This document shows, one piece after another, positions 24,613-33,226 of a stretch of 64,000 nucleotides of DNA. The notes below the pieces were generated by a model. It was not told the origin of the DNA and made no database searches. It saw nothing but the letters and a program-made list of their open reading frames with translations. A program made the translations under genes and the position numbers. Source of the stretch: Leptolyngbya sp. FACHB-60 (lineage in GTDB: Bacteria > Cyanobacteriota > Cyanobacteriia > Phormidesmidales > Phormidesmidaceae); assembly GCF_014695775.1 (NCBI RefSeq), contig NZ_JACJOX010000017.1:124001-188000 (forward strand), given 5' to 3'. Each line of letters opens with the position of its first letter. The stretch's first letter is position 1.

Positions 24613-26985
24613 ATGACCTGTCTTCGACAATTGCATACCCTGGAAAGCGCTGATCTACGGGCCGTTGGTCAGAAAGCCTATTACCTAGGCTTGCTCAAGC
24701 AGCAGGGGCTGCCTGTGGCTCAGGGTTGCGTGCTGACGGCGGCGGCCTGGCACCGCGGTTTAGAGCAGATGGCCTGGCCCGATGGCGATGGCGATTGGCT
24801 GGCTCCGGTGTGTCAAGACGGGTTTAAGACCTTACAGCAGAGCAGCCAACAGTGGCAAAAGGCCCTGCGAGAGATTCCGAGCATCGAGGCGATCGCAGAC
24901 GATGAGTTCAATCGTCCCGAGCCCGATGGCTTTACCCCCGCCGCCTGGATGCTGCGCGCATCGCTCTGGGTAGAGGCAATGGGTTTAGAGGAGGCAAAGG
25001 CGGCTAGATTGGTAAGCCCAGGCCTGCTGCCGGCTCAGATCGAAGCCGACTGGGCCGATCTGGCTGGGGTGCTGCCACAGTTTTGGAGCCAGGCGCTCAC
25101 GGCTCGCTGTCTGCCAGTTTGGGATCTCCACTGCCAGCGGCTGCGCGATCTGAGCCTGGCCACGCTGATTATGCCGGTGTATCCAGCCTTGGTGTCAGGC
25201 ACGCTCATTCTGAGCCAAGAGCAAATTACTGTGGCTGCGGTAGCGGGGTTAGGTATGGCCCTCACCCGGGGAGAAGCCATCCCAGCCTGCTGTTGGGTAA
25301 GCTCTGGCAAAGTTGCTGAGGCCACCTGGCTGCCAGGGTTTCAGGAGCGCATTTACCAGCTGAGGCCCGCCTCTAAGTACCGCCCCCGCCCGCTGGCCAG
25401 TGCCCAACCCATTCAGGTGATCGAGCGCGATCGCCCCGAGTTGCTCGCTCCCCTCAGTCAAGATCAGCTTGCCCGGCTAGTGCAGGTTGCAGAACGGGCT
25501 CAAACGGCCTTGGGTGGAGCTGGGGTGCGCCTAGAATGGCTGCTGCATCCTAGCGCTAACCCCGACCAGCCAACCCTGATCATTACCGAAGCCGGTCCTT
25601 GGCCCCACCCAGCGGTGACAACTGCGGCCCCAGTGCGACCACCTCCAGTCAAGGCTCGGGCTCAGCCCCCCCTACTGCCCTTAGCCAGCACGGTCGTACG
25701 CGGTATTGGGGCCGCAGCGGGATGCATTCAAGGAGTTGCCGTAGTCGCCCAACGCCCCCAAGACTTGCCAAAACTGCTTCCTACAGGCTGCATTGTGGTG
25801 CTGCCCGACCTACAGCCCGATGTCTTTTTTCAGCTGCCATCGGTAGCGGGCATTGTCACCGAGCGCGGCGGTGCCACCTGCCACGCGGCTATTTTAGCGA
25901 GAGAGGTAGGCATTCCGGCGGTGGTGGGTGCCCCCCATGCCACCCAGCTGCTAGAGAGCGGCATGGTGCTCTGGCTCGACGGCGATCGCGGCGTGGTCTA
26001 TGGCCTCACTGACGAAGCGGCGGTCTCGTTTCGCCCCCCCGTGCCCCCCGTACCTGAACCGCTACCCACTGATCAACCGGGCCGCTACCACCGGCTGCGC
26101 ACCCAGGTCATGGTCAACCTCAGCCAGCGCCAGGGCCTGGCCAACCTTTCTCTCAACCATGTAGCGGGCATTGGCTTATTGCGCTCAGAATGGCTTCTGC
26201 TGGAGGTGCTGGAAGGCCGCCACCCTTGGGACTGGGTCAACCAGGGCCAGGAAGCAGAGCTACAAAATCGCTTGGTGCAGCAGTTAGAGCCCATTTTGCA
26301 GACCCTGGAGCCTAGACCGCTGCGCTACCGCAGCCTCGATCTGCGATCGCATGAATGGCAAGGTCTCCGGGGCAGCCCTCCGGTAGAGCCCAATCCGATG
26401 CTGGGGTTACGCGGCACCCTGAGCTACGACGTTGACGATCGCCTGTTTCAGGTTGAGCTAGGGGCATTGGCCACTCTGCAACGGGCTGGCTATAGCAACC
26501 TACAGCTAATTTTGCCCTTTGTGCGCAGCGTCGAAGAAGCCATTACCTGCCGCCAGCGGGTCGAGCGGGTTGGTCTCACCGACGCCACCGGCTTTGCCCT
26601 GTGGATTATGGCCGAGGTGCCCTCGGTGCTGTTCTTGCTGCCCGCCTACGCCCAGGCTGGCATCCAGGGCATCGCCATTGGCTCTAATGACCTTACTCAA
26701 CTGCTGCTGGCCATCGATCGCGACCAGCCCATCATGGCTTCCGCCTACGACGAGCGCCACCCGGTCGTGCGCCTAGCTATGGCCCACTTGGTACAGGAGG
26801 CCCGCCGCAACGGCCTGCTCTGCTCCATCTGCGGCCAAGCCCCGGTACGTCACCCCGAACTGATCGCCGATCTGGTCGGCTGGGGAATTAACTCTATTTC
26901 GGTAGAAGCAGCGGCCCTGCCATTTACGTTAGAGGCGATTTGGCAAGCGGAGAACGACGAAGGGGCTGGGGAGGTGAGGGGGTGA
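24613..26985 (+). CDS. PEP-synthase/PPDK-like protein with degenerate ATP-grasp domain
   Basis: A 790-residue protein with the layout of phosphoenolpyruvate synthase. The phosphohistidine domain is intact (ERGGATCHAAILAREVGIP, H424). The C-terminal PEP/pyruvate barrel keeps R524 (GLLRSEW), NPMLGLRG (R600), E668, GSNDLTQ (691-697) and the catalytic cysteine in CSICGQAP (C740). The N-terminal nucleotide-binding half is not normal: the opening VGxKxxxLG...GLPVxxG is recognisable, but the RSS(A/N)-type arginine motif and the Gln/Gly loops of the ATP-grasp are lost or replaced. It may therefore be a PEP-dependent phosphotransferase or a regulatory protein rather than a PEP synthase. The last codons run into a purine-rich repeat tract. 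Confidence 0.82.
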   Translation: MTCLRQLHTLESADLRAVGQKAYYLGLLKQQGLPVAQGCVLTAAAWHRGLEQMAWPDGDGDWLAPVCQDGFKTLQQSSQQWQKALREIPSIEAIADDEFNRPEPDGFTPAAWMLRASLWVEAMGLEEAKAARLVSPGLLPAQIEADWADLAGVLPQFWSQALTARCLPVWDLHCQRLRDLSLATLIMPVYPALVSGTLILSQEQITVAAVAGLGMALTRGEAIPACCWVSSGKVAEATWLPGFQERIYQLRPASKYRPRPLASAQPIQVIERDRPELLAPLSQDQLARLVQVAERAQTALGGAGVRLEWLLHPSANPDQPTLIITEAGPWPHPAVTTAAPVRPPPVKARAQPPLLPLASTVVRGIGAAAGCIQGVAVVAQRPQDLPKLLPTGCIVVLPDLQPDVFFQLPSVAGIVTERGGATCHAAILAREVGIPAVVGAPHATQLLESGMVLWLDGDRGVVYGLTDEAAVSFRPPVPPVPEPLPTDQPGRYHRLRTQVMVNLSQRQGLANLSLNHVAGIGLLRSEWLLLEVLEGRHPWDWVNQGQEAELQNRLVQQLEPILQTLEPRPLRYRSLDLRSHEWQGLRGSPPVEPNPMLGLRGTLSYDVDDRLFQVELGALATLQRAGYSNLQLILPFVRSVEEAITCRQRVERVGLTDATGFALWIMAEVPSVLFLLPAYAQAGIQGIAIGSNDLTQLLLAIDRDQPIMASAYDERHPVVRLAMAHLVQEARRNGLLCSICGQAPVRHPELIADLVGWGINSISVEAAALPFTLEAIWQAENDEGAGEVRG

Positions 26986-27010
26986 GGGGATAAGGGAATG
27001 AGGGAGCAAG
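26965..27010. repeat. Purine-rich tract at 3' end of the PEP-synthase-like gene
   Basis: Nearly pure G/A on the coding strand, starting inside the last ten codons (giving the C-terminus GAGEVRG) and continuing past the stop. It belongs to the same class of gene-end tracts as 8099-8140 and 29681-29700. Confidence 0.55.
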
Positions 27011-27153
27011 GATTTGTCCTAGCAAAGTCATTGGCGTAGCCTCCCTGAAGATCATCAGAAATAGGGAGTCTGCGGATAGGGTTGGGGCGATTGGCCCAAC
27101 AACCGGGCAGGGATGACCGATAATAACAACGTTGTGCAGACCATTAACCCCCT

Positions 27154-27618
27154 ATGTCTCTTCCTTCAAACCTCGCCACCCTAGACGGTGCCCCTTTGGC
27201 CCCCGAGGTGCTGGCTGATAAGGTAATTCTTTTTGTGAATGTGGCCAGCAAGTGCGGCTTGACACCTCAGTACAGCGGCTTGGTAGAGCTGGATAAGGCC
27301 TACGGCGATCGCGACTTCGTGATCGTAGGCGTGCCCTGCAACCAGTTTGGTAAGCAAGAGCCCGGCAGCCCTGAGGAAATTAAAGACTTCACCAAAACCA
27401 AGTACGACGTCGACTTTACTCTGCTTGAAAAGCAGGATGTCAACGGCCCCGATCGCAGCCCCCTCTACCAGTTTCTCGTTGGCGACGGCCCCGACATCGG
27501 CTGGAACTTTGGCAAGTTTTTGGTCGGTCGCGATGGCCAAGTAATCGAGCGCTTTGAGCCGCAAACCGCTCCCAATGACCCGGCTCTCAAAGCTGCGATC
27601 GAGCAGGCGTTGAGCTAA
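27154..27618 (+). CDS. Glutathione peroxidase-like peroxidase (Cys type)
   Basis: A 154-residue GPx-family enzyme that reduces lipid and organic hydroperoxides. The peroxidatic cysteine is C34 (NVASKCGLTPQY); the other catalytic residues are Q68 (CNQFGKQEPG), W117 and N118 (GWNFGKFLVG). Cyanobacterial relatives in Synechocystis use NADPH-linked reductants. The helix that normally carries the resolving cysteine of thioredoxin-dependent GPx reads KDFTKTKYDVDFT and has no cysteine; C62 is the only other one. The electron donor is therefore open. The ATG at 27154 is the natural start. Confidence 0.9.
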   Translation: MSLPSNLATLDGAPLAPEVLADKVILFVNVASKCGLTPQYSGLVELDKAYGDRDFVIVGVPCNQFGKQEPGSPEEIKDFTKTKYDVDFTLLEKQDVNGPDRSPLYQFLVGDGPDIGWNFGKFLVGRDGQVIERFEPQTAPNDPALKAAIEQALS

Positions 27619-27667
27619 AGTGCGATCGCGTTCAAACGAGCCTTCCTAGCCGGGGCAATTCAAAGCA

Positions 27668-27709
27668 GGTTTACAGGTTGAACCGTTTGAGCAGTTCAAC
27701 CTGTAAACC
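27668..27709. terminator. Perfect 16-bp inverted repeat between convergent genes
   Basis: Arms GGTTTACAGGTTGAAC (27668-27683) and GTTCAACCTGTAAACC (27694-27709) with a 10-nt loop, between the convergent peroxidase and csaB genes. There is no T-run, but the position suggests a two-way transcription end. Confidence 0.65.
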
Positions 27710-27762
27710 CCAACGGCAAAATCAGGGCTTTGCGATCGGCCCAAACCTTACTAAGGCAAAAA

Positions 27763-28821
27763 TTACGGCGATAGCACGTCCCGCAGCAGGTCTTGGTGCA
27801 TAAGGGCGCGATCCACCCGCGAACTAATTTGTTCAGGCGACAGCGGATCGCCGTTGGCATAGACCTCTAGCCAGGTTTGGGTTATTTGCTCAGGGCTGTC
27901 TGGCCAGCGGTGGCTTACCGCTTGCGGGTTGAGATCAAACCCCGGCAGATCGAGGTCGGCCATCAGGTTACTAACTTTGGGGTCGTAGCTCAGCCCAAAA
28001 CAGCGACAGCCCTCCGCCGCCGCCATAATCAGCGCGTGCAGTCGCATGCCCAAAGTCATCTCGACGCCGCGAAACAGCCCTTTGAGCTGGTGTGGGTCAG
28101 CCAAGGCATAGATGTGGCTAGGGCCAGGCAGCCGTGGCTGAATATATTCGGCAATGGGCAAGTCTTTGATCGGCTGAAAGGGCACCAGCAGCAGGCAGGT
28201 CTGGGTAGCCTTTTGAAACGAGGCCAAAGCCTGAGTGAACTGGTCTAGACGGCTTTCGGTCAGCCAGGGGTGGGGGCGCAGGGCAACGGCCACCCGAGGG
28301 GCGGGCAGGTTCCACAGTCCGTCTACTGGCGCGGCCTCCAAGGCCCACACCGGGTCTGGGGCTTGCACACCCGGCACATGCCAGCGGGCGAGCCAGGCTG
28401 CCGAGCCATTGTCTCGCACGCTGACGGCAGTGCAGTGGCCCAGGGCATAACGGCCCAGCCCTTGACTGAGGGGATGGCTGAGAGGGCCAATGCCCTGACC
28501 CCAGGCAATAGTTTTCAGCCCCAACCACTGGGCCAGCACCATCAACCCGCCGTAGTAAATAGGGTTTTGCAGACTGGTGGCATCTTGCAGCAGACTGCCG
28601 CCGCCCCAAATCAGCACATCGGCCCCCCGCAACGCACGAATGACCGGCCCCAGTGCCTTGCGGGGCACAGCTTCAACACCGTAGCGCTGGGCAGTTTCGA
28701 TGGGGTTGCCCGACAGCACCACGGGCGTTATCCCCGCAGGCAGCATTTGCAGCAGGGTAGCTAGCAGGGCCTCGTCGCCGCCGTTGCCCATGCCATAGTA
28801 GCCACACAAAACCGCTCGCAT
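27763..28821 (-). CDS. csaB: Polysaccharide pyruvyl transferase CsaB
   Basis: A 352-residue enzyme of the polysaccharide pyruvyltransferase family, which adds a ketal pyruvate from PEP to a cell-wall sugar; in Gram-positives this anchors SLH-domain proteins. The N-terminus GYYGMGNGGDEALLATLLQ and the WGGGSLLQDATS motif (about 72-84) are typical. The C-terminal half holds GMRLHALIMAAAEG and a conserved SYDPKVSNLMADL. In cyanobacteria it is thought to support SLH porin anchoring to the peptidoglycan polymer. No neighbour is functionally linked, although the window also carries other envelope genes. Confidence 0.92.
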   Translation of the reverse strand: MRAVLCGYYGMGNGGDEALLATLLQMLPAGITPVVLSGNPIETAQRYGVEAVPRKALGPVIRALRGADVLIWGGGSLLQDATSLQNPIYYGGLMVLAQWLGLKTIAWGQGIGPLSHPLSQGLGRYALGHCTAVSVRDNGSAAWLARWHVPGVQAPDPVWALEAAPVDGLWNLPAPRVAVALRPHPWLTESRLDQFTQALASFQKATQTCLLLVPFQPIKDLPIAEYIQPRLPGPSHIYALADPHQLKGLFRGVEMTLGMRLHALIMAAAEGCRCFGLSYDPKVSNLMADLDLPGFDLNPQAVSHRWPDSPEQITQTWLEVYANGDPLSPEQISSRVDRALMHQDLLRDVLSP

Positions 28822-28914
28822 ACTCGCCTGCCCCTAGCTAACCTGTGGGTTAAACCGCTATACGCCATACGCCGACCTCTCTACAATAGAGGCTGTTGTT
28901 ACGCCCTGAACCCC

Positions 28915-29229
28915 ATGCACGCTCTCTCGCTGCCCACCTGGATGATCCATATTTCGAGTGTGCTGGAGTGGATGGTGGCAATGTGGTTTATTTGGCAATT
29001 TGCCACCGTGACTCAGCGGCTAGTGTGGCGCTGGCTAGCGATCGGCATGTTTCCTGCCCTGGTGAGCGCCATGGCCGCCTGCACCTGGCACCTGTTCGAC
29101 AATGCCCCTGGGCTAGCCTGGTTAGTCACCCTACAGGCCGCAATGACCGTGGTCGGCAACTGCACCCTATGCCTCGCCGCCTGGTGGATCCGGCGGCAAA
29201 GCAGCATTTCGACTGCCAGCCCCAAGTGA
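28915..29229 (+). CDS. DUF2499 membrane protein
   Basis: A 104-residue membrane protein with three hydrophobic segments (about 18-35, 42-62, 72-92). The family is restricted to cyanobacteria and plastids. The conserved PTWMIHISSVLEWMVAMW start and the CTWHLFDNAPGLAWLVTLQA stretch are present. Function is unknown, but the plastid distribution suggests a role in photosynthesis or thylakoid biology. The next gene, DUF3593, has the same phylogenetic spread and lies 109 bp downstream. Confidence 0.85.
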   Translation: MHALSLPTWMIHISSVLEWMVAMWFIWQFATVTQRLVWRWLAIGMFPALVSAMAACTWHLFDNAPGLAWLVTLQAAMTVVGNCTLCLAAWWIRRQSSISTASPK

Positions 29230-29261
29230 ATTTTTAGAGTTCAGACGGCAAATTTTGGCCA

Positions 29262-29338
29262 GAGGTTTGTCTTCCCACCTCATTACCTCCCTCGACTCCT
29301 CATCCCCCATCCCCTCACCTAACCATCTACTCCCCACC
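29262..29338. repeat. Pyrimidine-rich leader before DUF3593 gene
   Basis: Almost pure C/T on the coding strand directly up to the ATG, leaving no Shine-Dalgarno sequence. Similar C/T leaders precede dppB, potB and potC. Confidence 0.55.
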
Positions 29339-29647
29339 ATGCTCGACAAAAACACCCTCTTCGCCATGTCTCTATTCCCCTACCTGGGGTTTCTCTGGTT
29401 TATGACCCGTACCCAGGAGACGCCGCGGCTGGCGCTGACTGGCTTCTACGCGCTGCTGGTGTTTGTGGCGGTGACCATTCCGGCAGGCATTTATGCCAAG
29501 GTGGGACTCGGGGAAGAGCTGGCCAACGTGGACTGGCTCCACGGCAGCGCAGAGGCGTTTTTGACGCTGTCAAACATTCTTGTGGTGCTGGGGTTTCGCC
29601 AGGCCGTGGTGCACCACCGGGCTGGAGCGCAGGTGGAGGGCGATTAG
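29339..29647 (+). CDS. DUF3593 membrane protein
   Basis: A 102-residue protein with three hydrophobic segments (about 8-20, 31-52, 72-92), of a cyanobacterial and plastid family. The family core FPYLGFLWFMTRTQETPRLA and the GSAEAFLTLSNILVVLGFR helix are present. Function is unknown. The ATG at 29339 gives MLDKNTLFAMSLFPYL, the family start; the open frame further upstream is encoded by the C/T-rich tract and is unlikely to be translated. It forms a pair with the DUF2499 gene. Confidence 0.82.
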   Translation: MLDKNTLFAMSLFPYLGFLWFMTRTQETPRLALTGFYALLVFVAVTIPAGIYAKVGLGEELANVDWLHGSAEAFLTLSNILVVLGFRQAVVHHRAGAQVEGD

Positions 29648-29680
29648 ATGGGGAAGGGTAGTACAAACGGCTGTCTGATT

Positions 29681-29800
29681 AGGAGATAGGGGTGAGGGAA
29701 GTTTTAAGTTTTGAATTTTGAGTGTTGAATGCTTGGTATGCAGCAAAAACTCAAAACTTAAACCTAAACATTCAAAACTTGCCTCTCCACCTTCCTCCCC
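29681..29800. repeat. AT-type inverted repeat between convergent genes
   Basis: A purine tract after the DUF3593 stop is followed by TTTAAGTTTTGA (29703-29714) and its exact complement (29751-29762), embedded in degenerate AAGTTTTGAAT-like repeats, and then by a C/T tract leading to the gor stop. The whole region is roughly self-complementary. Confidence 0.55.
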
Positions 29801-29804
29801 AACC

Positions 29805-31160
29805 TTATCCCAGGCCGATAAACTCCTCTGCGGTGGTGGGGTGAATCGCCAGGGTGGTGTCAAAATCGGCTTTGGTGGCACCCATGGTCACGGCGATCGC
29901 AACGCCCTGCATCAGCTCGGCGGCGTGGTTGCCTACCATGTGCGCTCCTAGCACTCGGTCAGTGGATTTTTGCACCACTAGCTTAATCAAGCCCTGGGGC
30001 TCTCGGTCAGAGGGTCTGTAGTACAGAGGCTGAAAGCGGGAGCAATAGGTTTGAACGTCGTCTTTGCCAAACTTCTTCTTGGCTTCTGCTTCAGTGAAGC
30101 CAACGCTACCCAGTTCAGGCGTGGTAAACACAGCGGTGGGAATGGTGTCGTAGTCGAGGGTGGCGGGTTGGTGGTCAAATTCGGCGTCAGCAAATAGGCG
30201 GCCCTCCCTGATCGCTACCGGGGTGAGGGTAACGCGATCGATAATGTCCCCAATGGCAAAGATGTGGGGGACGGTGGTGCGATAGTGAGCATCAACGGCG
30301 ATCGCCCCCTGATTGAGGGTAACACCGGTATTCTCTAGCCCCAAACCCTTCACGTTAGGGTTGCGCCCGGTGGCCGCCAAACTCACCGCATCGCTGAGCA
30401 CGGTCTTTTGCCCCTGCTCGGTAGTTACGGTCAGGGTTAAGCCTGACTCGCCGGGGGCGATCGCGATCTGCTCGCTGTTGGTCACCATGGTGATACCGCG
30501 CCGCTGCATCGCCCCGTGAATTTCATGGCGCAGGTCGTCATCAAAGCCGCTCAGTATTTTGTCGCCGTGAATGATCTGGGTAACTTCGGTGCCTAACCCA
30601 TTGAGAATACTGGCAAATTCACAGCCGATATAGCCGCCGCCAATAATCACTATGCGCTTTGGCTGGTGGGGCAGATGAAAGATATCGTCGGAGGTAATAG
30701 CGTGCTCAATACCAGAAATATTGTTGGGCCGGGTGGGCTGACCGCCAGCAGCAATCAAAATTTTGGCGGCGGTGACGGTAGTTTCGCCCATAGCTAGGGT
30801 GTGCTCATCGACGAACTGCGCCTGGTGGTGAAAAATCTCTACGCCTGATTTGTCGAGCAGGTCTTGATAGACAACCCTGAGGCGATCTACTTCCTGATCA
30901 ACGGCATTGATTAGGGTGGGCCAGTCAAACTGCTGCTGGCCAAGGACCCAGCCATAGCTGGTAGCCACTTCGGACTGTTCTGCAAACTGAGCGGCATACA
31001 CCATCAACTTTTTGGGCAAGCACCCGCGATTGACGCAGGTGCCACCCAGCTGCCTCGCCTCCGCTAGACCCACTCGGGCACCATGGCTAGCAGCCCGCCG
31101 CGCCGCCGCTATACCGCCAGAGCCTCCACCAATTACCAGCAAATCGAAGTCGTAGGTCAC
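29805..31160 (-). CDS. gor: Glutathione-disulfide reductase
   Basis: A 451-residue flavoenzyme that regenerates reduced glutathione with NADPH. The FAD motif GGGSGGIAAARRA (11-23), the redox pair C42/C47 in GGTCVNRGCLPKK, the pyridine-nucleotide motif GGGYIGCEFASIL, the second FAD motif FAIGDIIDRVTLTP and the catalytic HPTTAEE (H440) are all present. The positions that carry arginines for NADPH in E. coli are different here (IIHGDKI), as in other cyanobacterial enzymes. The start codon is GTG at 31160. A peroxidase that could use glutathione lies about 2.2 kb away. Confidence 0.95.
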   Translation of the reverse strand: MTYDFDLLVIGGGSGGIAAARRAASHGARVGLAEARQLGGTCVNRGCLPKKLMVYAAQFAEQSEVATSYGWVLGQQQFDWPTLINAVDQEVDRLRVVYQDLLDKSGVEIFHHQAQFVDEHTLAMGETTVTAAKILIAAGGQPTRPNNISGIEHAITSDDIFHLPHQPKRIVIIGGGYIGCEFASILNGLGTEVTQIIHGDKILSGFDDDLRHEIHGAMQRRGITMVTNSEQIAIAPGESGLTLTVTTEQGQKTVLSDAVSLAATGRNPNVKGLGLENTGVTLNQGAIAVDAHYRTTVPHIFAIGDIIDRVTLTPVAIREGRLFADAEFDHQPATLDYDTIPTAVFTTPELGSVGFTEAEAKKKFGKDDVQTYCSRFQPLYYRPSDREPQGLIKLVVQKSTDRVLGAHMVGNHAAELMQGVAIAVTMGATKADFDTTLAIHPTTAEEFIGLG

Positions 31161-31297
31161 AGCCTTCCCCAGAGAATATTGCCCTCTAGGATTAACCGCA
31201 ACCTACTTTAAAAACAACCCCAGTTAGGCACAGTTTAGGGCGATCGCCCCCAGGAGCGCGATCGCCAAATGAACTCCAGAGCATAGGGCCAAACAAC

Positions 31298-31933
31298 TTA
31301 GGGAACAGGCTCGGCAGCGGTAAAGGCCATTTGCCAAAAGGCCGCTTCGAGGTCAGCCACCTGCAAAAAGGTGGCTTCGGCCTGGGCCTGCACCTCTGAG
31401 CTAGCCGTGGCCAGGGCCGCATCAGCTTGGGCGGCCAGCAGATGCACGTAGTCAGTAAAGCCGGGGTTGCCCCAGCGATCGGCGAACTCGGTGTAGGGCT
31501 CGGGCATGGGGCCGGGCAGCTGCCAGCCCTGATTGTAGGCATACTCGATCGCCCACAGAGCGGTGGCCTGCACCGCGTAGGACTGCGCGGCCAGGCTGGC
31601 CATAAACTCACAGTAGCGCTGGCAGGTAAGCTGGGGTGAGGTCGATAGGTTGAGCGATCGCTCGGCGGCTTTAGCCTCAAACCACAACAGCTCGTCTTTC
31701 AGGGCACCGAGCCCCGCCAGCAGCCCATCGATGTCGCTATCGGGGGCCGCCCCCAGCAACCGCCCCACCATCCGGGTAAAGTCCTTGACAAACAAAAAAT
31801 CCTGCACCAGCCAGGTGTTGAACTGAGTGAGGTGCAGCGTGCCGCGCTGGCAGCCCGTCAAAAACGGGTGGGTGGTGGCGCTGTGCCAGGGGGTAGGGTG
31901 GGCTTGCAAGAGGGATTGACAGGTCAGAGACAT
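31298..31933 (-). CDS. TenA/thiaminase II-like protein lacking the catalytic cysteine
   Basis: A 211-residue all-helical TenA-family protein. D45 (QDFLFVKDF) and Y107 align with the substrate-pocket residues of TenA. Where TenA_C enzymes have the nucleophilic cysteine, this one has ALWAIEYAYNQGW with a glutamate, the pattern of the TenA_E subgroup. Such proteins may hydrolyse amino-HMP or another thiamine breakdown product; activity is not certain. It lies downstream of lptC on the same strand and has a pyrimidine-rich leader. Confidence 0.83.
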   Translation of the reverse strand: MSLTCQSLLQAHPTPWHSATTHPFLTGCQRGTLHLTQFNTWLVQDFLFVKDFTRMVGRLLGAAPDSDIDGLLAGLGALKDELLWFEAKAAERSLNLSTSPQLTCQRYCEFMASLAAQSYAVQATALWAIEYAYNQGWQLPGPMPEPYTEFADRWGNPGFTDYVHLLAAQADAALATASSEVQAQAEATFLQVADLEAAFWQMAFTAAEPVP

Positions 31934-32054
31934 GGAAGTTTTCTTAGGGATGAAGGGTATTGGGGATTAGATATAGGGTTTCAACTCGGCCTAACACCTT
32001 GTACCGCACACCCTACACCCTACACCTGCCCCCTGACACCCCACATCCCATTTC

Positions 32055-33206
32055 CTAATTCGGCACTATCTCGGTCACAACGCGGCCCCCGTCAACCACT
32101 ATGGTCTGATCATCAATGCGCCCCACGGCGCGCGCGCCATTGAGATTGACGTTGGGGTTGACCTGGCGATAGTTAACGCCACCCTCGGCAACCAGAGTCT
32201 GGGTGTCTACGTTCCAGTTGAGGCGATCGCTGGTCATGCGGGCTTGATTAGCTTCGCCCACGGCCACCACATCCTGGGAGAGAAAAATTTGCTGCGCCGC
32301 CAAATCCATGCGGCCCTGGCGGGCAGTAACTCTGATTTTATTTTCGGGATGGATTAGGGTGAGGGGCTGGTTGACGGTCACCTGCTCTTCGGCCACCTGC
32401 CAATCCAGAGCCTCGCTGGCCATATTGAGCGGAATATCTAGCATCTGCATGGCTACCTGCCCGCGCAGGTTCACCAGCTGCGTAGCTAGGTTTACCGTGC
32501 CGCGCTGGCCAACTACCACATCGGTAATTGCGTTTTGCTTAAACTGCTCTACCCGCAGGGGCTGGGCACTGTCGATGCGCTCTTCCTCCCAAAACCAGGC
32601 TAGTTCCTGGGCCCGAAGCTTCAGCCAGGGCTCGGTTTTAGAATCGGCAACCACCGTACTGGCCACCACGTTACCGGCTAGCTCCATACGGTTTTCGCGG
32701 TTAAACACCCGCGCTTCGTCGGCCACAGCCCTCAGCTGCGGGTGAGTACCGGTAATTTGATCGCGCATAATCAGCACATCGTTCTCGGGACGCCACTCCA
32801 TCTCGTTGCCCCGCAGCACAGAGCCATTCTTAACGCCAGTGGCCACAATATTGCCGCGCAGCAAAATTACGCTGCCGTTTTCGCGCACCTCGCCAGTATC
32901 GGCCACCACTTGGTAGATAACTTCGCCGTCCTGAAACAGGTCGCCATCAGGACGGGTAATAAACGCTACCTGCTGATCAGGGCTGTAGGTCACCTCCTTA
33001 CCCCTAACCCGCCAGAGCAGTTGCCCCTGTTCATCGGGCTGCTCCAGAGTGACATCCCGCAGGGTTAGGCCCGGTGCTGGATCTCCAGCGGCTGGGCCTT
33101 CAGCATTCGGCTCTGGACCAAACCCAGGACCGATCAGGCTATACAACCCCACGGCTAAAGCTGCGATCGCAGCCCCGCTAATTATGAACCGCCGCCATCG
33201 TGCCAT
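32055..33206 (-). CDS. lptC: LptC-family lipopolysaccharide transport protein
   Basis: A 383-residue bitopic membrane protein. One N-terminal transmembrane helix (about 7-25) is followed by a long periplasmic beta-jellyroll region. Cyanobacterial LptC proteins are about twice the length of the E. coli one because the OstA-like repeats are extended. Signature stretches are GLTLRDVTLEQPDEQGQLLW, FLSQDVVAVGEANQARMTSD and DTQTLVAEGGVNYRQ. It should link LptBFG to LptA in LPS export. The NYN-domain gene ends 20 bp upstream, so they are probably co-transcribed. Confidence 0.9.
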   Translation of the reverse strand: MARWRRFIISGAAIAALAVGLYSLIGPGFGPEPNAEGPAAGDPAPGLTLRDVTLEQPDEQGQLLWRVRGKEVTYSPDQQVAFITRPDGDLFQDGEVIYQVVADTGEVRENGSVILLRGNIVATGVKNGSVLRGNEMEWRPENDVLIMRDQITGTHPQLRAVADEARVFNRENRMELAGNVVASTVVADSKTEPWLKLRAQELAWFWEEERIDSAQPLRVEQFKQNAITDVVVGQRGTVNLATQLVNLRGQVAMQMLDIPLNMASEALDWQVAEEQVTVNQPLTLIHPENKIRVTARQGRMDLAAQQIFLSQDVVAVGEANQARMTSDRLNWNVDTQTLVAEGGVNYRQVNPNVNLNGARAVGRIDDQTIVVDGGRVVTEIVPN

Positions 33207-33226
33207 GGTGCTGCGCCTGTTAAACC

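Noticed and set aside
29255..29338. Upstream extension of the DUF3593 frame
   Set aside because: The 28 codons are encoded by a C/T-rich low-complexity tract and are not family-like.
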